From NCBI GenBank assembly GCA_965652395.1, contig CBFGUW010000003.1, positions 104,569 to 168,568 on the forward strand: DNA of 64,000 bases. The letters run 5' to 3'. This document shows positions 1 through 8,466 of the stretch, piece after piece. Each line of letters opens with the position of its first letter. Within the stretch, counting starts at the first letter, position 1. A program made the position numbers and the translations under genes. The notes under the pieces were generated by a model. That model was not told where the DNA came from. It made no database searches and worked only from the letters and a program-made list of their open reading frames with translations. Source of the stretch: Saccharospirillum sp965652395. Its GTDB lineage: Bacteria; Pseudomonadota; Gammaproteobacteria; Pseudomonadales; Natronospirillaceae.

Positions 1-389
1 TGACTGCTCTGATTGAAGTGCGCCGAGAGGATGCCGGGCAGTTGCCTGAGCCGTTTTTCGATCAGCCAACTGCAGGCCGCGCAGCTGATGCCTTCGATCA
101 TAAGGGTGGCACTGCGCTCGGTGTCTGTCTCTATCCGGACGAACTCCTGTTGGACGTCGTCCCGGTCGTACAGTTGCAAGCGCTCCCTGTCCCGATCATT
201 GACGGGTGGGGCGGCCGGGGTTTGATCAGGGTCGTGGAAGCGATAATAGTCGCCCAATCCACTGTCGATAATGGTTTGGGCGGCGGCCAGACAACCGGCA
301 CAGCAAAAGGTCCTGGGAGTTGTGTCGAGCGTCAGCTGGAAACGGTTGTCAAAAGCCGGTAACCCGCAGTGAAAGCAACGCTCTGTCAT
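1..389 (-). CDS. ccoI: CcoI/FixI copper-transporting P-type ATPase, N-terminal part (cut by window edge)
   Basis: The gene reads leftward off the window, so only the first ~129 residues are visible. They start with a Cys-rich stretch (CFHCG near residue 5, then CCAGC near 35) and continue to a heavy-metal-associated domain with the metal site GISCAACSW near residue 110. This is the usual N-terminus of the FixI/CcoI family, which exports copper across the inner membrane for assembly of the cbb3 oxidase haem-copper centre. The ATG overlaps the ccoH stop as ATGA, so the two are translationally coupled. The ATPase core lies outside the window. The identification rests on the N-terminus plus the cco context. 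Confidence 0.93.
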   Translation of the reverse strand, partial: MTERCFHCGLPAFDNRFQLTLDTTPRTFCCAGCLAAAQTIIDSGLGDYYRFHDPDQTPAAPPVNDRDRERLQLYDRDDVQQEFVRIETDTERSATLMIEGISCAACSWLIEKRLRQLPGILSAHFNQSS

Positions 390-889
390 TCCGTCCTGGG
401 TTGTAACGTCTGAATGGAGGACGAAGGCAGGGTCATGTTGCCGTGCAGGCGCCAATGCGATGTATCACCCAAAGGTTCAAGCAACAGGTCGCGTCGCCCG
501 CTGATGGCTTCGTTCAGTTGGCCCGTGTAGCGCCCATCGGAAGTGCGTTCAAGTCGGACCTCGACATCCTCACTGGCTTTGGTTCTAAAAACAAAGAGCA
601 GGTTCAGCGTCTCGGGCCATTCCTGCAAGTCACCGGTCAAGCGCAACTGCACGCGGTCGCCGATCATTTGCAGTTGCCCCGACAGATTGCGTGCCTGAGC
701 CCATTCATCCTGCTCGGTCCGCTCGACAATGGACAGGCCGTCTTTGTAGTAGTTGTCGACAATGGCGCCGTCATGAGTGGTGGTGGCGATATAGGTCATC
801 CAAACACTCGCGATCACAACCATGATCAATGGCGAGAGGATGAACCAGGGCCAGAATTGCTTGTACCAGGGAGTCGTTTCGTTATTCAA
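386..889 (-). CDS. ccoH: CcoH/FixH cbb3 oxidase assembly protein
   Basis: 167-residue protein with one membrane segment near the N-terminus (about residues 12-34, after NETTPWYKQFWPWFI) and a periplasmic beta-rich remainder, as in FixH. CcoH is a small membrane protein that associates with cbb3 oxidase subunits during assembly. It sits between ccoG (5 bases upstream) and ccoI (4-base overlap), the standard ccoGHIS arrangement. No cofactor motif is expected or seen. Confidence 0.92.
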   Translation of the reverse strand: MNNETTPWYKQFWPWFILSPLIMVVIASVWMTYIATTTHDGAIVDNYYKDGLSIVERTEQDEWAQARNLSGQLQMIGDRVQLRLTGDLQEWPETLNLLFVFRTKASEDVEVRLERTSDGRYTGQLNEAISGRRDLLLEPLGDTSHWRLHGNMTLPSSSIQTLQPRTE

Positions 890-894
890 GTGGT

Positions 895-2313
895 CTACCT
901 AGGGTTGAAATTTGCAGGGCCAAAGAAACGGCTTTCCGTTTCAATGTGAATGGTGGCATCGTCCTGCGCCGTCACTTCAAAATATATTTCATTGGCGGGG
1001 ATGCGCAGGCTGTCCGGGGGCAGCAGCAAGCGAACCGGGAACTGAACGGCTTCGCCAGAACCGATATCGATGCTTTCCGGGGCGATGAGCCTAAGCCCTT
1101 CAAGACCGGATACATCCAGTGAGTAGGTTCGGTCCTGTTGAGACTTGTTGAGTATGTTCAGCTGATAACTGTTTTCGACCATGCCTTCGGCGGTTATGCG
1201 GTGCAAGGTTCCGCGTCCGCGTTCGACAGTCAGTTCCAGCGGGATTCGGGTCGCGATCACGTAGGCAAAGAGACCGACCATGACCACCAGTGCGACGGCG
1301 TAACCAATCAGACGGGGGCGCAGTATGTGAGTGCGTTCGCCCTGGAGATTATGCTCGGTGGTGTAACGGATCAGGCCGGGGTCGTAACCCATTTTGTCCA
1401 TGACACTGTCGCAGGCGTCGACGCAGGCGGCGCAGCCAATGCACTCGTATTGCAGGCCGTCGCGAATGTCGATACCGGTCGGGCATACCTGAACACAGAG
1501 CTCGCAGTCGATGCAGTCGCCGAGGTCCAGAGTGCGAGGGTCCACACCCCGTTTGCGCGCACCCCGTGCTTCACCGCGTCGTTCATCGTAACTGACGATC
1601 AGGGTGTCCTGGTCGAACATGACCGCCTGAAAACGTGCATAGGGGCACATATAGATGCACACCTGCTCGCGCAGCCAACCGGCGTTGCCGTAAGTCGCCA
1701 GGGTGAAAAAGGCGATCCAGAAGATGGCCCAACCACCGGCTTCGAAGGTGGCCAGATCAGGCAGCAATTCTTTGATCGGAGTGAAGTAACCAACGAAGGT
1801 GATGGCGGTCCATAAAGCCACCAGAGCCCAGAGGATGTGCTTGGCGAACTTACGGCCGAATTTGTTCGCTGTCATGGGTTGCTCATCAAGCTTCATGCGG
1901 GCGTTGCGTTTGCCCTCGGTTTTTTCCTCGATGAACATGAATATCCAGGTCCAGACACTTTGCGGGCAGGTGTAACCACACCAGACACGTCCGGCAAAGA
2001 CCGTGATAAAGAACAGGCCGAAGGCGCAAATGATCAGCGCCCAGGAGAGCAGCATGAAATCCTGGGGCCAGAACGTGATGCCGAAGATATGGAATTGTCG
2101 GGCCGGAAGGTCGAACAGAACGGCTTGTCGCCCATTCCAGTCGAGCCAGAGCGTTCCGAAATAGAGTGTGAACAGAAAGGCGCCGCCATAAACCCTCAAG
2201 GATCGGTAAAAGCCCTTGATACGGCGGACATAGATTTTTTCGCGTTCCTGATACAGGTCTACGGTATGGACGGCGTCATCCGTAACGTCTTTGACTTCAA
2301 TTTTTTGGGTCAT
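895..2313 (-). CDS. ccoG: CcoG/RdxA/FixG cbb3 oxidase assembly ferredoxin-like protein
   Basis: 472 residues. Several membrane helices occupy the first half, including the conserved GRVWCGYTCPQSVWTW motif near residue 110. Two [4Fe-4S] ferredoxin motifs follow (CIDCELCVQVCP and CIGCAACVDAC, about residues 265-305), and the protein ends in an Ig-like C-terminal domain. The family is a membrane-bound cupric reductase that supplies copper to the CuB centre of cbb3 oxidase. It heads the assembly cluster ccoGHI, 146 bases downstream of ccoP on the same strand, separated from it by an imperfect hairpin repeat. Confidence 0.95.
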   Translation of the reverse strand: MTQKIEVKDVTDDAVHTVDLYQEREKIYVRRIKGFYRSLRVYGGAFLFTLYFGTLWLDWNGRQAVLFDLPARQFHIFGITFWPQDFMLLSWALIICAFGLFFITVFAGRVWCGYTCPQSVWTWIFMFIEEKTEGKRNARMKLDEQPMTANKFGRKFAKHILWALVALWTAITFVGYFTPIKELLPDLATFEAGGWAIFWIAFFTLATYGNAGWLREQVCIYMCPYARFQAVMFDQDTLIVSYDERRGEARGARKRGVDPRTLDLGDCIDCELCVQVCPTGIDIRDGLQYECIGCAACVDACDSVMDKMGYDPGLIRYTTEHNLQGERTHILRPRLIGYAVALVVMVGLFAYVIATRIPLELTVERGRGTLHRITAEGMVENSYQLNILNKSQQDRTYSLDVSGLEGLRLIAPESIDIGSGEAVQFPVRLLLPPDSLRIPANEIYFEVTAQDDATIHIETESRFFGPANFNPR

Positions 2314-2394
2314 GACACCTGGTACAAAAGAATGGCTTGGGGAAAACCGGGACTGAGAGGTTTTTCCGAAACCATCCTGAAGATTGCTGGACGC

Positions 2395-2456
2395 GGGATG
2401 GAAGACGGGAAACGCTGTTTATAGCATCTCCTGTCTTCCGTCGGGCATCAAGCGCT
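2395..2456. repeat. Imperfect hairpin repeat of the GACGGGA type, copy 1
   Basis: Between ccoG and ccoP, the segment GAAGACGGGAAACGC is followed about 20 bases later by CTCCTGTCTTCCGTCGGGC. GGAAGACGGGA and TCCTGTCTTCC can pair. The same layout (GGGAGACGGGAGACGC ... TTTGTCTCCCGTCAGGCGTCAAGCG) recurs at 42575-42655, including the ending of the type GGGCATCAAGCGC/AGGCGTCAAGCGG. It is probably an interspersed chromosomal repeat that may also modulate ccoP/ccoG transcript levels. The function is not known. Confidence 0.45.
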
Positions 2457-2459
2457 CAA

Positions 2460-3356
2460 TTACTCACTCAAGCTATATACATAGCCAGCCAGGATGTGGA
2501 CTCTCTCTTCGCCGAGAATGTCTTTCCAGGCAGGCATGTTACCGGCACGGCCGTTTTTCAATGTGGTCTGGATGGACTGCTGCAGGGTTTCACCCGGAAT
2601 GCGGTACAGCCAGATGTTATCGGTCAGGTTGGGAGCACCCAGCATGGTGTTGCCGGTACCGTCCTGGCCATGACAGGCAACACAGCTGGCATTGAATAGA
2701 ACCTCACCCTGAGCCGCAAGCTGTGCATTGACGTTGTCCTGGCCTGAGATCTCCAGTACGTATTCGGTGACAGCCCGAACACCCTGGTCACCCAGTGCAT
2801 CGCCCCAGGCAGGCATCTGACCACGACGGCCGTTCATGATGGTGGTTTTGATGGTCTCGCCATCACCACCGTACAACCAGGCTTCATCGGAGAGGTTGGG
2901 GAAGCCATAGCCGCCCGTCGCCGCCTGGCCGTGGCACAGTGCACAGTTGTCTTCGAACAGTCGGTGACCCACGCGCATGGCTTGCTGGTTGTCCTGCAGT
3001 TTTTCCACCGGAATGGATGCCAGGCGTTCGTAGATCTCGCCATATTTACGATCATGCTCGATCTGGTCCTGGGTCAGTTCCTTGACCGATGTCCAACCGA
3101 TCAGGCCCGGCCAGTTACCCACCGGCATGGCGACCATGTACCCCAATCCAAACAGGATGGTGAGCCAGAAGAGATTCAACCACCATTTGGGCATGGGGTT
3201 GTTGAATTCCTCAATGCCATCGAAGCTGTGTCCCGTGGTTTCAGCGTCGGCTCCACCCGGGTCCGGCATGCGACGGGTCAATACAATCAACGCCACGATG
3301 CCGCCAATACACGCCAGGGTCAGGGCGAAAATATAGAAGTTCCAAAAACTACTCAT
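2460..3356 (-). CDS. ccoP: CcoP, dihaem cytochrome c subunit of cbb3 oxidase
   Basis: 298 residues starting at MSSFWNFYIF. An in-frame upstream extension lies over ccoQ and is not used. One N-terminal membrane helix (about 8-28) and a second (about 55-75) precede two cytochrome c domains with haem-binding CALCHGQ (about residue 140) and CVACHGQ (about 225), each followed by a conserved MPAW/Met ligand region. CcoP passes electrons from the bc1 complex or soluble cytochromes to CcoO. Its start overlaps the ccoQ stop by 8 bases. Confidence 0.96.
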   Translation of the reverse strand: MSSFWNFYIFALTLACIGGIVALIVLTRRMPDPGGADAETTGHSFDGIEEFNNPMPKWWLNLFWLTILFGLGYMVAMPVGNWPGLIGWTSVKELTQDQIEHDRKYGEIYERLASIPVEKLQDNQQAMRVGHRLFEDNCALCHGQAATGGYGFPNLSDEAWLYGGDGETIKTTIMNGRRGQMPAWGDALGDQGVRAVTEYVLEISGQDNVNAQLAAQGEVLFNASCVACHGQDGTGNTMLGAPNLTDNIWLYRIPGETLQQSIQTTLKNGRAGNMPAWKDILGEERVHILAGYVYSLSE

Positions 3357-3534
3357 CGTTCTTTTTCTCCTGTTCCGACGCCGATTTCTTATGCTTCTCT
3401 TCATCGTCAAAAGGCAGATGGGCGGCTTCATCGAAGCGCGATTTGCGCTTGCTGCTGTAGGCCCAAACCACCACGCCGATAAAGGCAATCATGGTGAAAA
3501 CGGTCGCCAGACCTCTGAGATCGTTAATATCCAT
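3349..3534 (-). CDS. ccoQ: CcoQ, small cbb3 oxidase subunit
   Basis: 61 residues: one membrane helix (about residues 9-26, ending VVVWAYSSKRKSRF) and a charged, Lys/Glu-rich cytoplasmic tail. This is the usual shape of CcoQ/FixQ, which stabilises the assembled oxidase. It lies between ccoO (3 bases upstream) and ccoP (overlapping), which makes the call firm despite the low information in such a short protein. Confidence 0.92.
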   Translation of the reverse strand: MDINDLRGLATVFTMIAFIGVVVWAYSSKRKSRFDEAAHLPFDDEEKHKKSASEQEKKNDE

Positions 3535-3537
3535 CGC

Positions 3538-4143
3538 TTAGCGGCCAGTCATGACGGTGCCAAGTTTTTGCAGATAAGCCACCACAGCGTCGATTTCCGA
3601 GACGCCTTTCACGGCTTCTTCCGCCCCGGCAATCTGTTCATCGGTGTACGGCACGCCCACTTTGCGTAATGCGGTCATCTTGGCGGCGGTGTCTTCACCG
3701 TCCAGCGTGCGTTCGAACAACCACGGGAAGGCGGGCATGTTCGACTCGGGAACCACAGAGCGGGGGTCATACAAGTGGGCTTTATGCCATTCGTCGCTGT
3801 AGCGGCCGCCGACACGGGCCAGATCCGGACCGGTACGCTTGGAGCCCCACAGGAAGGGGTGTTCATACACCTGCTCACCGGCGCGGGAATAAGGGCCGTA
3901 GCGCTCCACCTCGGCACGCAACGGACGCACCATTTGGGTATGACAAACCGTGCAGCCTTCGCGGATATAGATATCGCGACCTTCCAGCTCCAGGGCTGTG
4001 TAGGGTTCCAGTCCTTCGACCGGCTCGGTGGTGTCTTCAATGAAGAAGAGGGGAACAATCTCCACCAAGCCACCAAAACTGATGGCGATCAGTACCAGGA
4101 TGACCATCAGGCCAACGTTCTTTTCGACCTTTTCGTGTTGCAT
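3538..4143 (-). CDS. ccoO: CcoO, monohaem cytochrome c subunit of cbb3 oxidase
   Basis: 201 residues with an N-terminal membrane anchor (about 8-30) and a haem c site CTVCHTQMVRPLRAE near residue 60, followed by the family segment GPDLARVGGRYSDEWH. CcoO takes electrons from CcoP and feeds them to the CcoN haem-copper centre on the periplasmic side. It is 17 bases downstream of ccoN in the ccoNOQP operon. Length is normal for the family. Confidence 0.96.
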   Translation of the reverse strand: MQHEKVEKNVGLMVILVLIAISFGGLVEIVPLFFIEDTTEPVEGLEPYTALELEGRDIYIREGCTVCHTQMVRPLRAEVERYGPYSRAGEQVYEHPFLWGSKRTGPDLARVGGRYSDEWHKAHLYDPRSVVPESNMPAFPWLFERTLDGEDTAAKMTALRKVGVPYTDEQIAGAEEAVKGVSEIDAVVAYLQKLGTVMTGR

Positions 4144-4160
4144 CTTGTCAATCCTATCCG

Positions 4161-5600
4161 TTAGGCCGCCTGCGTCGCAGCGTCAGTTACCCGTTCTTTG
4201 TTCTCATTGCGGATGGTCATCCAGGTGTTGTATGCCATCAGGAACATACCGGTGAGGAAGACTGCCCCGCCGATCATACGGACTACATAACCGGGCCAGC
4301 TCACCTCGACCCCTTGAACGAAGCTGTACATCAGCGTTCCATCGGTATTGACGGCGCGCCACATCAACCCTTGGGCGATGCCGTTTACCCACATAGCGGC
4401 GATATACAGAACCGTACCAATGGTTGCGAGCCAGAAGTGGGCGTTAATCAACGACGTGCTGTACATCTGAGTCTGACCATAGAGGCGCGGAATGGTGTGG
4501 TAGATCGCGCCGATGGAGATCATCGCCACCCAACCCAGAGCGCCGGAATGAACGTGACCGATGGTCCAGTCGGTATTGTGCGAGAGGGCGTTGACGGTCT
4601 TGATCGACATCATCGGACCTTCGAAGGTGGCCATGCCATAGAAGGACAGGGAAACCACCAGGAAGCGCAGGATCGGATCAGTGCGCAGTTTGTGCCAGGC
4701 GCCGCTCATGGTCATCATGCCGTTGATCATGCCGCCCCAGCTCGGTGCCAACAGGATCAGTGACATCACCATGCCCAGGTTCTGAGCCCAGTCGGGCAGG
4801 GCGGAGTAGTGCAGGTGGTGACCACCAGCCCACATATAAACGGAAATCAGCGCCCAGAAGTGCACGATGGACAAGCGGTAGGAATAAACCGGGCGTTCGG
4901 CCTGCTTGGGCACGTAGTAATACATCATGCCGAGGAAGCCGGCGGTCAGGAAGAAGCCAACGGCGTTGTGGCCATACCACCACTGAACCATGGCGTCCAT
5001 GGTGCCGGCATACATGGAGTAGGATTTGGTCAGGCTGACCGGGATGGCCGCGCTGTTAACAACATGCAGTACCGCGACGGTGATGATAAATGCAAGGTAG
5101 AACCAGTTGCCCACATAGATGTGCGGTGTTTTCCGGCGACGGATCGTACCGAGGAAGACCGCGAGGTAGGACAGCCATACCAGAGCGATCAGGATGTCGA
5201 TCGGCCATTCCAGCTCGGCGTACTCCTTACTGGTAGTCAGCCCCATCGGAAGCGTGATCGCCGCCAGTACAATGACGGCCTGCCAACCCCAGAAAGTGAA
5301 CTTGGCCAAGCCTTCGAAAGCGAGTCTGGCTTGGGTGGTCCGCTGCACCACGTAATAGGATGTGGCAAACAGCGCGCAGCCGCCAAACGCGAAAATAACC
5401 GCGTTGGTATGCAGGGGTCTTAAACGACCGAAGTGGAAATAAGGACCAAAGTTCAGTTCGGGGAAGGCCATTTGGGCGGCGATGATCACACCGACCAGCA
5501 TGCCAACAATTCCCCAGACTACGGTCATAATCGCAAACTGGCGGACAACCTTATAGTTGTACGTCTCGTGCGCTTGGGACACGGTGGTAGAGTTGTTCAT
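4161..5600 (-). CDS. ccoN: CcoN, catalytic haem-copper subunit of cbb3 cytochrome oxidase
   Basis: 479 residues from MNNSTTVSQAHE. The start at 5600 is preceded by GGAAG on the minus strand, and a longer in-frame extension to 5642 lacks such a site. It has 12 predicted helices. Haem and copper histidine regions are visible: RPLHTNAV, WWYGHNAVGF, the GGHHLHY pair and the DWTIGHVHSG stretch. The complex reduces O2 at high affinity and pumps protons, typically under low oxygen. It is the first gene of ccoNOQP, with an FNR/ANR-like box about 70 bases upstream. Confidence 0.97.
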   Translation of the reverse strand: MNNSTTVSQAHETYNYKVVRQFAIMTVVWGIVGMLVGVIIAAQMAFPELNFGPYFHFGRLRPLHTNAVIFAFGGCALFATSYYVVQRTTQARLAFEGLAKFTFWGWQAVIVLAAITLPMGLTTSKEYAELEWPIDILIALVWLSYLAVFLGTIRRRKTPHIYVGNWFYLAFIITVAVLHVVNSAAIPVSLTKSYSMYAGTMDAMVQWWYGHNAVGFFLTAGFLGMMYYYVPKQAERPVYSYRLSIVHFWALISVYMWAGGHHLHYSALPDWAQNLGMVMSLILLAPSWGGMINGMMTMSGAWHKLRTDPILRFLVVSLSFYGMATFEGPMMSIKTVNALSHNTDWTIGHVHSGALGWVAMISIGAIYHTIPRLYGQTQMYSTSLINAHFWLATIGTVLYIAAMWVNGIAQGLMWRAVNTDGTLMYSFVQGVEVSWPGYVVRMIGGAVFLTGMFLMAYNTWMTIRNENKERVTDAATQAA

Positions 5601-5670
5601 GGATGTACTTCCGATAGGGGTTAGAGACTCAAGGCGGCGCAAGTATGCTGAGTCGATAGGCTTTTTGCAA

Positions 5671-5684
5671 ATGACCTATGTCAA
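5671..5684 (-). promoter_or_regulatory. Putative ANR/FNR box upstream of ccoN
   Basis: Read on the minus strand the site is TTGACATAGGTCAT, close to the TTGAY-N4-RTCAA consensus with one mismatch at the last base. It is centred about 77 bases upstream of the ccoN ATG, a plausible activator position for a cbb3 operon. Regulation of ccoNOQP by FNR/ANR-type oxygen sensors is well known; its use here is inferred. Confidence 0.6.
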
Positions 5685-5782
5685 TTGTTATACCGATTGA
5701 GGGGGATAAATGTCGCACTCGGGCAAAAGCGTTCCCAGACCGCTCCTGGAAGGGCGGTCGGTGTTCAATTTTTGGTCTTGTT

Positions 5783-7243
5783 TTAAACGGCGGTGCGCTT
5801 CAGGCGGACCTGATCGGTGGTCTGACCACGCTGGACGAGTGACTGGGCTCGGGCCTCCATGGCCAGGCCTTCCTTAAAGTTTTTCAGTCGCACCGATGTA
5901 TTGCTGGTGCAATAACCTTTATGGGTAATCAGTGAGTCGGATTCCTGATTGCTCAACAGCACGGCCTCGGATATCCGATCATTGATTCGCACGGCTACGG
6001 GCTGGAAGTTACCGACCAGATATTCCAATCCGAAAATACGGCCACTACCAGCCTGACGCAGCCAGCGAACCACGCCCAGATGTTCATTGTCTTCCGCCGG
6101 GTCACGATGGACGATGATATCGCCCACGTTGATGTCAATCGACGGCCGATCCAGCCTGAGGCAGGCGCCCAGTTTGCTGCGGTTGAGTACCCGTGTCGGA
6201 ACAAGGTTCTGGGTAGCTTGACCGGGTACCTTAAGGTAATGATGAATGGTATGCAGCCCCACTGCCACCTGTGTGGGGTTGTCACACTCATTGCGTTCGA
6301 ACCGTCTTGAACCCTCCTGCCGCCAGGCGGCAATGGCTTTTTTCAACGTCATGAACAGATCGATGCTGTCCAGGTTCGGTGGCAGACCGATTTTCTCGGT
6401 TGCCAACCCGTGTCGAACCTGTTTCATATGGTGCCGTCCCTGTTCGATCAGCGGCAGGGGGTTCAAAACAAGAATGGATTCGTCGTTGCCGGCGCCCTCT
6501 ATTTGCCGGGCGTTCTGCACCCCCAGGCTGGACCCCAGATCTATATAGTAGTAGTGCGTATTGAAATCGCGACTTTCCTGGTGATCCAGGCGGGCGCGGA
6601 AACTCCAGCGTTGCAGGTAACCGTCGAGAATCGCCTGCTCGGTCAGACTGAGGTGTTCCGGCTGTGCCGCCGCGAGCAGCAAAGCTTGTTTGTAGCGGCT
6701 TTCAATGTCCCGTTTGTCGGGCGGATTACCGCGAAAGTCGATCAGCCAGCGTTGGCGGGCATGTTGATAAAGGCGATGCATTTCGCCCCAGAGGGCGCCG
6801 GGTTGGGGGCGGTAATGTCGGCTGAAATCCGCCAGGTGTTCGGCCAGCCCACCTATTGCCCAATAAAGGAAACGGGCATGTTCTTCCTTGGAGTGATGAA
6901 CGCAGTCGCGCAAAATCAGCTTGGCCGCATAGGCGATTTCCCGGTTGGCTTCGGGAAGCAATTTGCCCAGGCGTTTCTCACTGGCCGGATCGAAACGGTC
7001 CAGTTGCTGTACAAACAGCAGATAGTGATGGATCAGCGCGCCGGTCAGGCCGAGCCGTGTTTCGCCATCCAGCGGCATTCGGTTTAGGTTATGAAGATAG
7101 GGGGTGATCTTTTCGAGATGTGGCCCGATGTCGTCCACGTCCATAACCTGATCGACGAGAACGTTTCGATACAAAGCCAGTGTTTCCCGACTGATGTGTA
7201 ATCCCTGACTCGGTAACGTCAAGCGCAAGGCAGCAAAGCTCAT
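5783..7243 (-). CDS. PilZ-domain-like protein of unknown function
   Basis: 486 residues, no signal peptide or membrane segment. The first ~330 residues are helical and unrecognised. The C-terminal ~120 residues look like a PilZ-type beta-barrel: RVLNRSKLGACLRLDR (about 350) resembles the N/DxSxxG core of c-di-GMP-binding PilZ domains, followed by DIIVHRD and GRIFGLEYL. The upstream Arg cluster typical of c-di-GMP binding is not clear, so ligand binding is uncertain. The ATG is preceded by GGGAGG. It is a single gene between the cco operon and yccX. A hairpin at 5738-5759 lies downstream but lacks a U-tract. Confidence 0.7.
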   Translation of the reverse strand: MSFAALRLTLPSQGLHISRETLALYRNVLVDQVMDVDDIGPHLEKITPYLHNLNRMPLDGETRLGLTGALIHHYLLFVQQLDRFDPASEKRLGKLLPEANREIAYAAKLILRDCVHHSKEEHARFLYWAIGGLAEHLADFSRHYRPQPGALWGEMHRLYQHARQRWLIDFRGNPPDKRDIESRYKQALLLAAAQPEHLSLTEQAILDGYLQRWSFRARLDHQESRDFNTHYYYIDLGSSLGVQNARQIEGAGNDESILVLNPLPLIEQGRHHMKQVRHGLATEKIGLPPNLDSIDLFMTLKKAIAAWRQEGSRRFERNECDNPTQVAVGLHTIHHYLKVPGQATQNLVPTRVLNRSKLGACLRLDRPSIDINVGDIIVHRDPAEDNEHLGVVRWLRQAGSGRIFGLEYLVGNFQPVAVRINDRISEAVLLSNQESDSLITHKGYCTSNTSVRLKNFKEGLAMEARAQSLVQRGQTTDQVRLKRTAV

Positions 7244-7448
7244 GGCGGCCTCCCTTTGGCGCGGGTTGTTTATTTAACATAGCCCCTCCGGTTAAAAAGC
7301 GCTGGTATTCTTCATATCACAGAGAGTGTTTTTATTCTTTATGTGATGTATGTCTCGTTTTTAACCCCGTTAATACCCCTGTTGTAAGCCGGGACGAGGG
7401 CGGTAAACTGGAGCGTCAGCCGCAGAGCGAATAAGGGAGCAAACCATC

Positions 7449-7721
7449 ATGCTGTGTATGAAAGCCTGGGTATATGGGAAGGTTCAGGGTGTCGGCTATC
7501 GTATGTTCTGTCGCAAACGCGCCCGAGAGCTTGGTATTGCCGGATATGCACAGAATCTGCCTGACGGTCGTGTGGAAGTTCTGATGTATGGAGAGGAATC
7601 GGCCCTGTCAGCCATGGTCGACAGCTTGCACGAGGGGCCTAGGTTTTCCCAGGTTCTGGGTGTGGATGTAGAGCGCGTGGCGACCGGTGAAACCCCGCCG
7701 ACAGGGTTTATGACAGGCTGA
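7449..7721 (+). CDS. yccX: Acylphosphatase
   Basis: 90-residue acylphosphatase. It carries the signature GKVQGVGYRMFCRKRA (about residues 10-25, with the catalytic Arg in GVGYR) and the second motif GYAQNLPDGRVEV with the catalytic Asn. It hydrolyses carboxyl-phosphate bonds in the cytoplasm. The ATG at 7449 has AGGGAG 10 bases upstream; a second ATG at 7458 would also give a complete domain. It ends tail-to-tail with the transglycosylase gene, 11 bases apart. Confidence 0.95.
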   Translation: MLCMKAWVYGKVQGVGYRMFCRKRARELGIAGYAQNLPDGRVEVLMYGEESALSAMVDSLHEGPRFSQVLGVDVERVATGETPPTGFMTG

Positions 7722-7732
7722 CCCAACCCGGA

Positions 7733-8302
7733 TCAACCTGTTTCAAAACGCCAGTTCTTGTGCCAGTACCGCAATACCCGTTCCGGGTACCAGGTTTGGC
7801 CACGGCTCCCGTTGTAGCGGGCCAGGGCTCTGATCAGGCTGCCCTTTTCCACTTCCAGATAATGCGCCAATATGGTGCAGCCGTAACGAAGATTGGTATC
7901 GATATCGAAGAGGTTGTCTTCATCCCGGCCTATTTCCTGTTTCCAGAACGGCATGATCTGCATGAGGCCGCGGGCTCCGGCGCTGGAGATGGCAAAATGG
8001 TCGAAGTTGCTCTCCACCTGAATCAACGCCAGGACCAGCCCCGGTTCAAGGTTGGCCAGGGTGGCTTCCCGATGAATGCGGTTGAGCAGGTCGATGCGGA
8101 TTTCCGGGTCACTGATCCAGCTGTCCAGCTGGCCCGACATTTTCGCCAGCCACACCTGGCCCAGATAGGGGTCTTCAAAAGAGGAGTCGCGGGACAGTGC
8201 CGATTGCAGTGCATTCAACAGTCGCGGGTCCGGATCGGTCGAGGCGCCAGCCTTTATTAGAGGCAGTAGCAGCAGCAGGACCAGGGTCAGGGCTCGTTTC
8301 AA
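7733..8302 (-). CDS. Small periplasmic lytic transglycosylase (SLT domain)
   Basis: 189 residues with a clear Sec signal peptide (about 1-20, poly-Leu core ending AGAS). The SLT domain includes LALIQVESNFDHFAISSAGARGLMQIMPFW (about 90-120), where the Glu of QVES is the catalytic acid, and the later ARYNGS motif. The family cleaves the MurNAc-GlcNAc bond of peptidoglycan to give 1,6-anhydro products. It is a stand-alone gene, divergent from aspS. The identity as a transglycosylase is firm; the exact subfamily is not assigned. Confidence 0.9.
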   Translation of the reverse strand: MKRALTLVLLLLLPLIKAGASTDPDPRLLNALQSALSRDSSFEDPYLGQVWLAKMSGQLDSWISDPEIRIDLLNRIHREATLANLEPGLVLALIQVESNFDHFAISSAGARGLMQIMPFWKQEIGRDEDNLFDIDTNLRYGCTILAHYLEVEKGSLIRALARYNGSRGQTWYPERVLRYWHKNWRFETG

Positions 8303-8418
8303 CAGAAGGTGTCTCCAGGGCGCGGTGAGGCTGAGGCCCAGTGTACATTAAAGAGTGTGGGAGCTCATATTCCGCACGCGGCTTGAGAGCGACGGGTTAA
8401 TTCCTGACAAAATCCAGG

Positions 8419-8424
8419 TATAAT
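8419..8424 (+). promoter_or_regulatory. -10 element upstream of aspS
   Basis: A perfect TATAAT lies 43 bases before the aspS ATG. No good -35 hexamer sits at 16-18 bases, so only the -10 is claimed. It would drive aspS and possibly yebC-ruvCAB. Confidence 0.5.
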
Positions 8425-8466
8425 GCCCGCCCTTTGCGAATTCGAACCGCCAGATCAGGAAATCCT

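Noticed and set aside
5738..5759. GACCGC/GCGGTC hairpin as a terminator of the PilZ-like gene
   Set aside because: No U-tract follows on the minus strand; the stem is only 6 bp.
7313..7352. CATATCACA ... TGTGATGTATG inverted repeat as a CRP site
   Set aside because: The half-sites are in the reverse order of TGTGA-N6-TCACA and 20 bases apart; it is not a CRP site. A hairpin is possible but weak.
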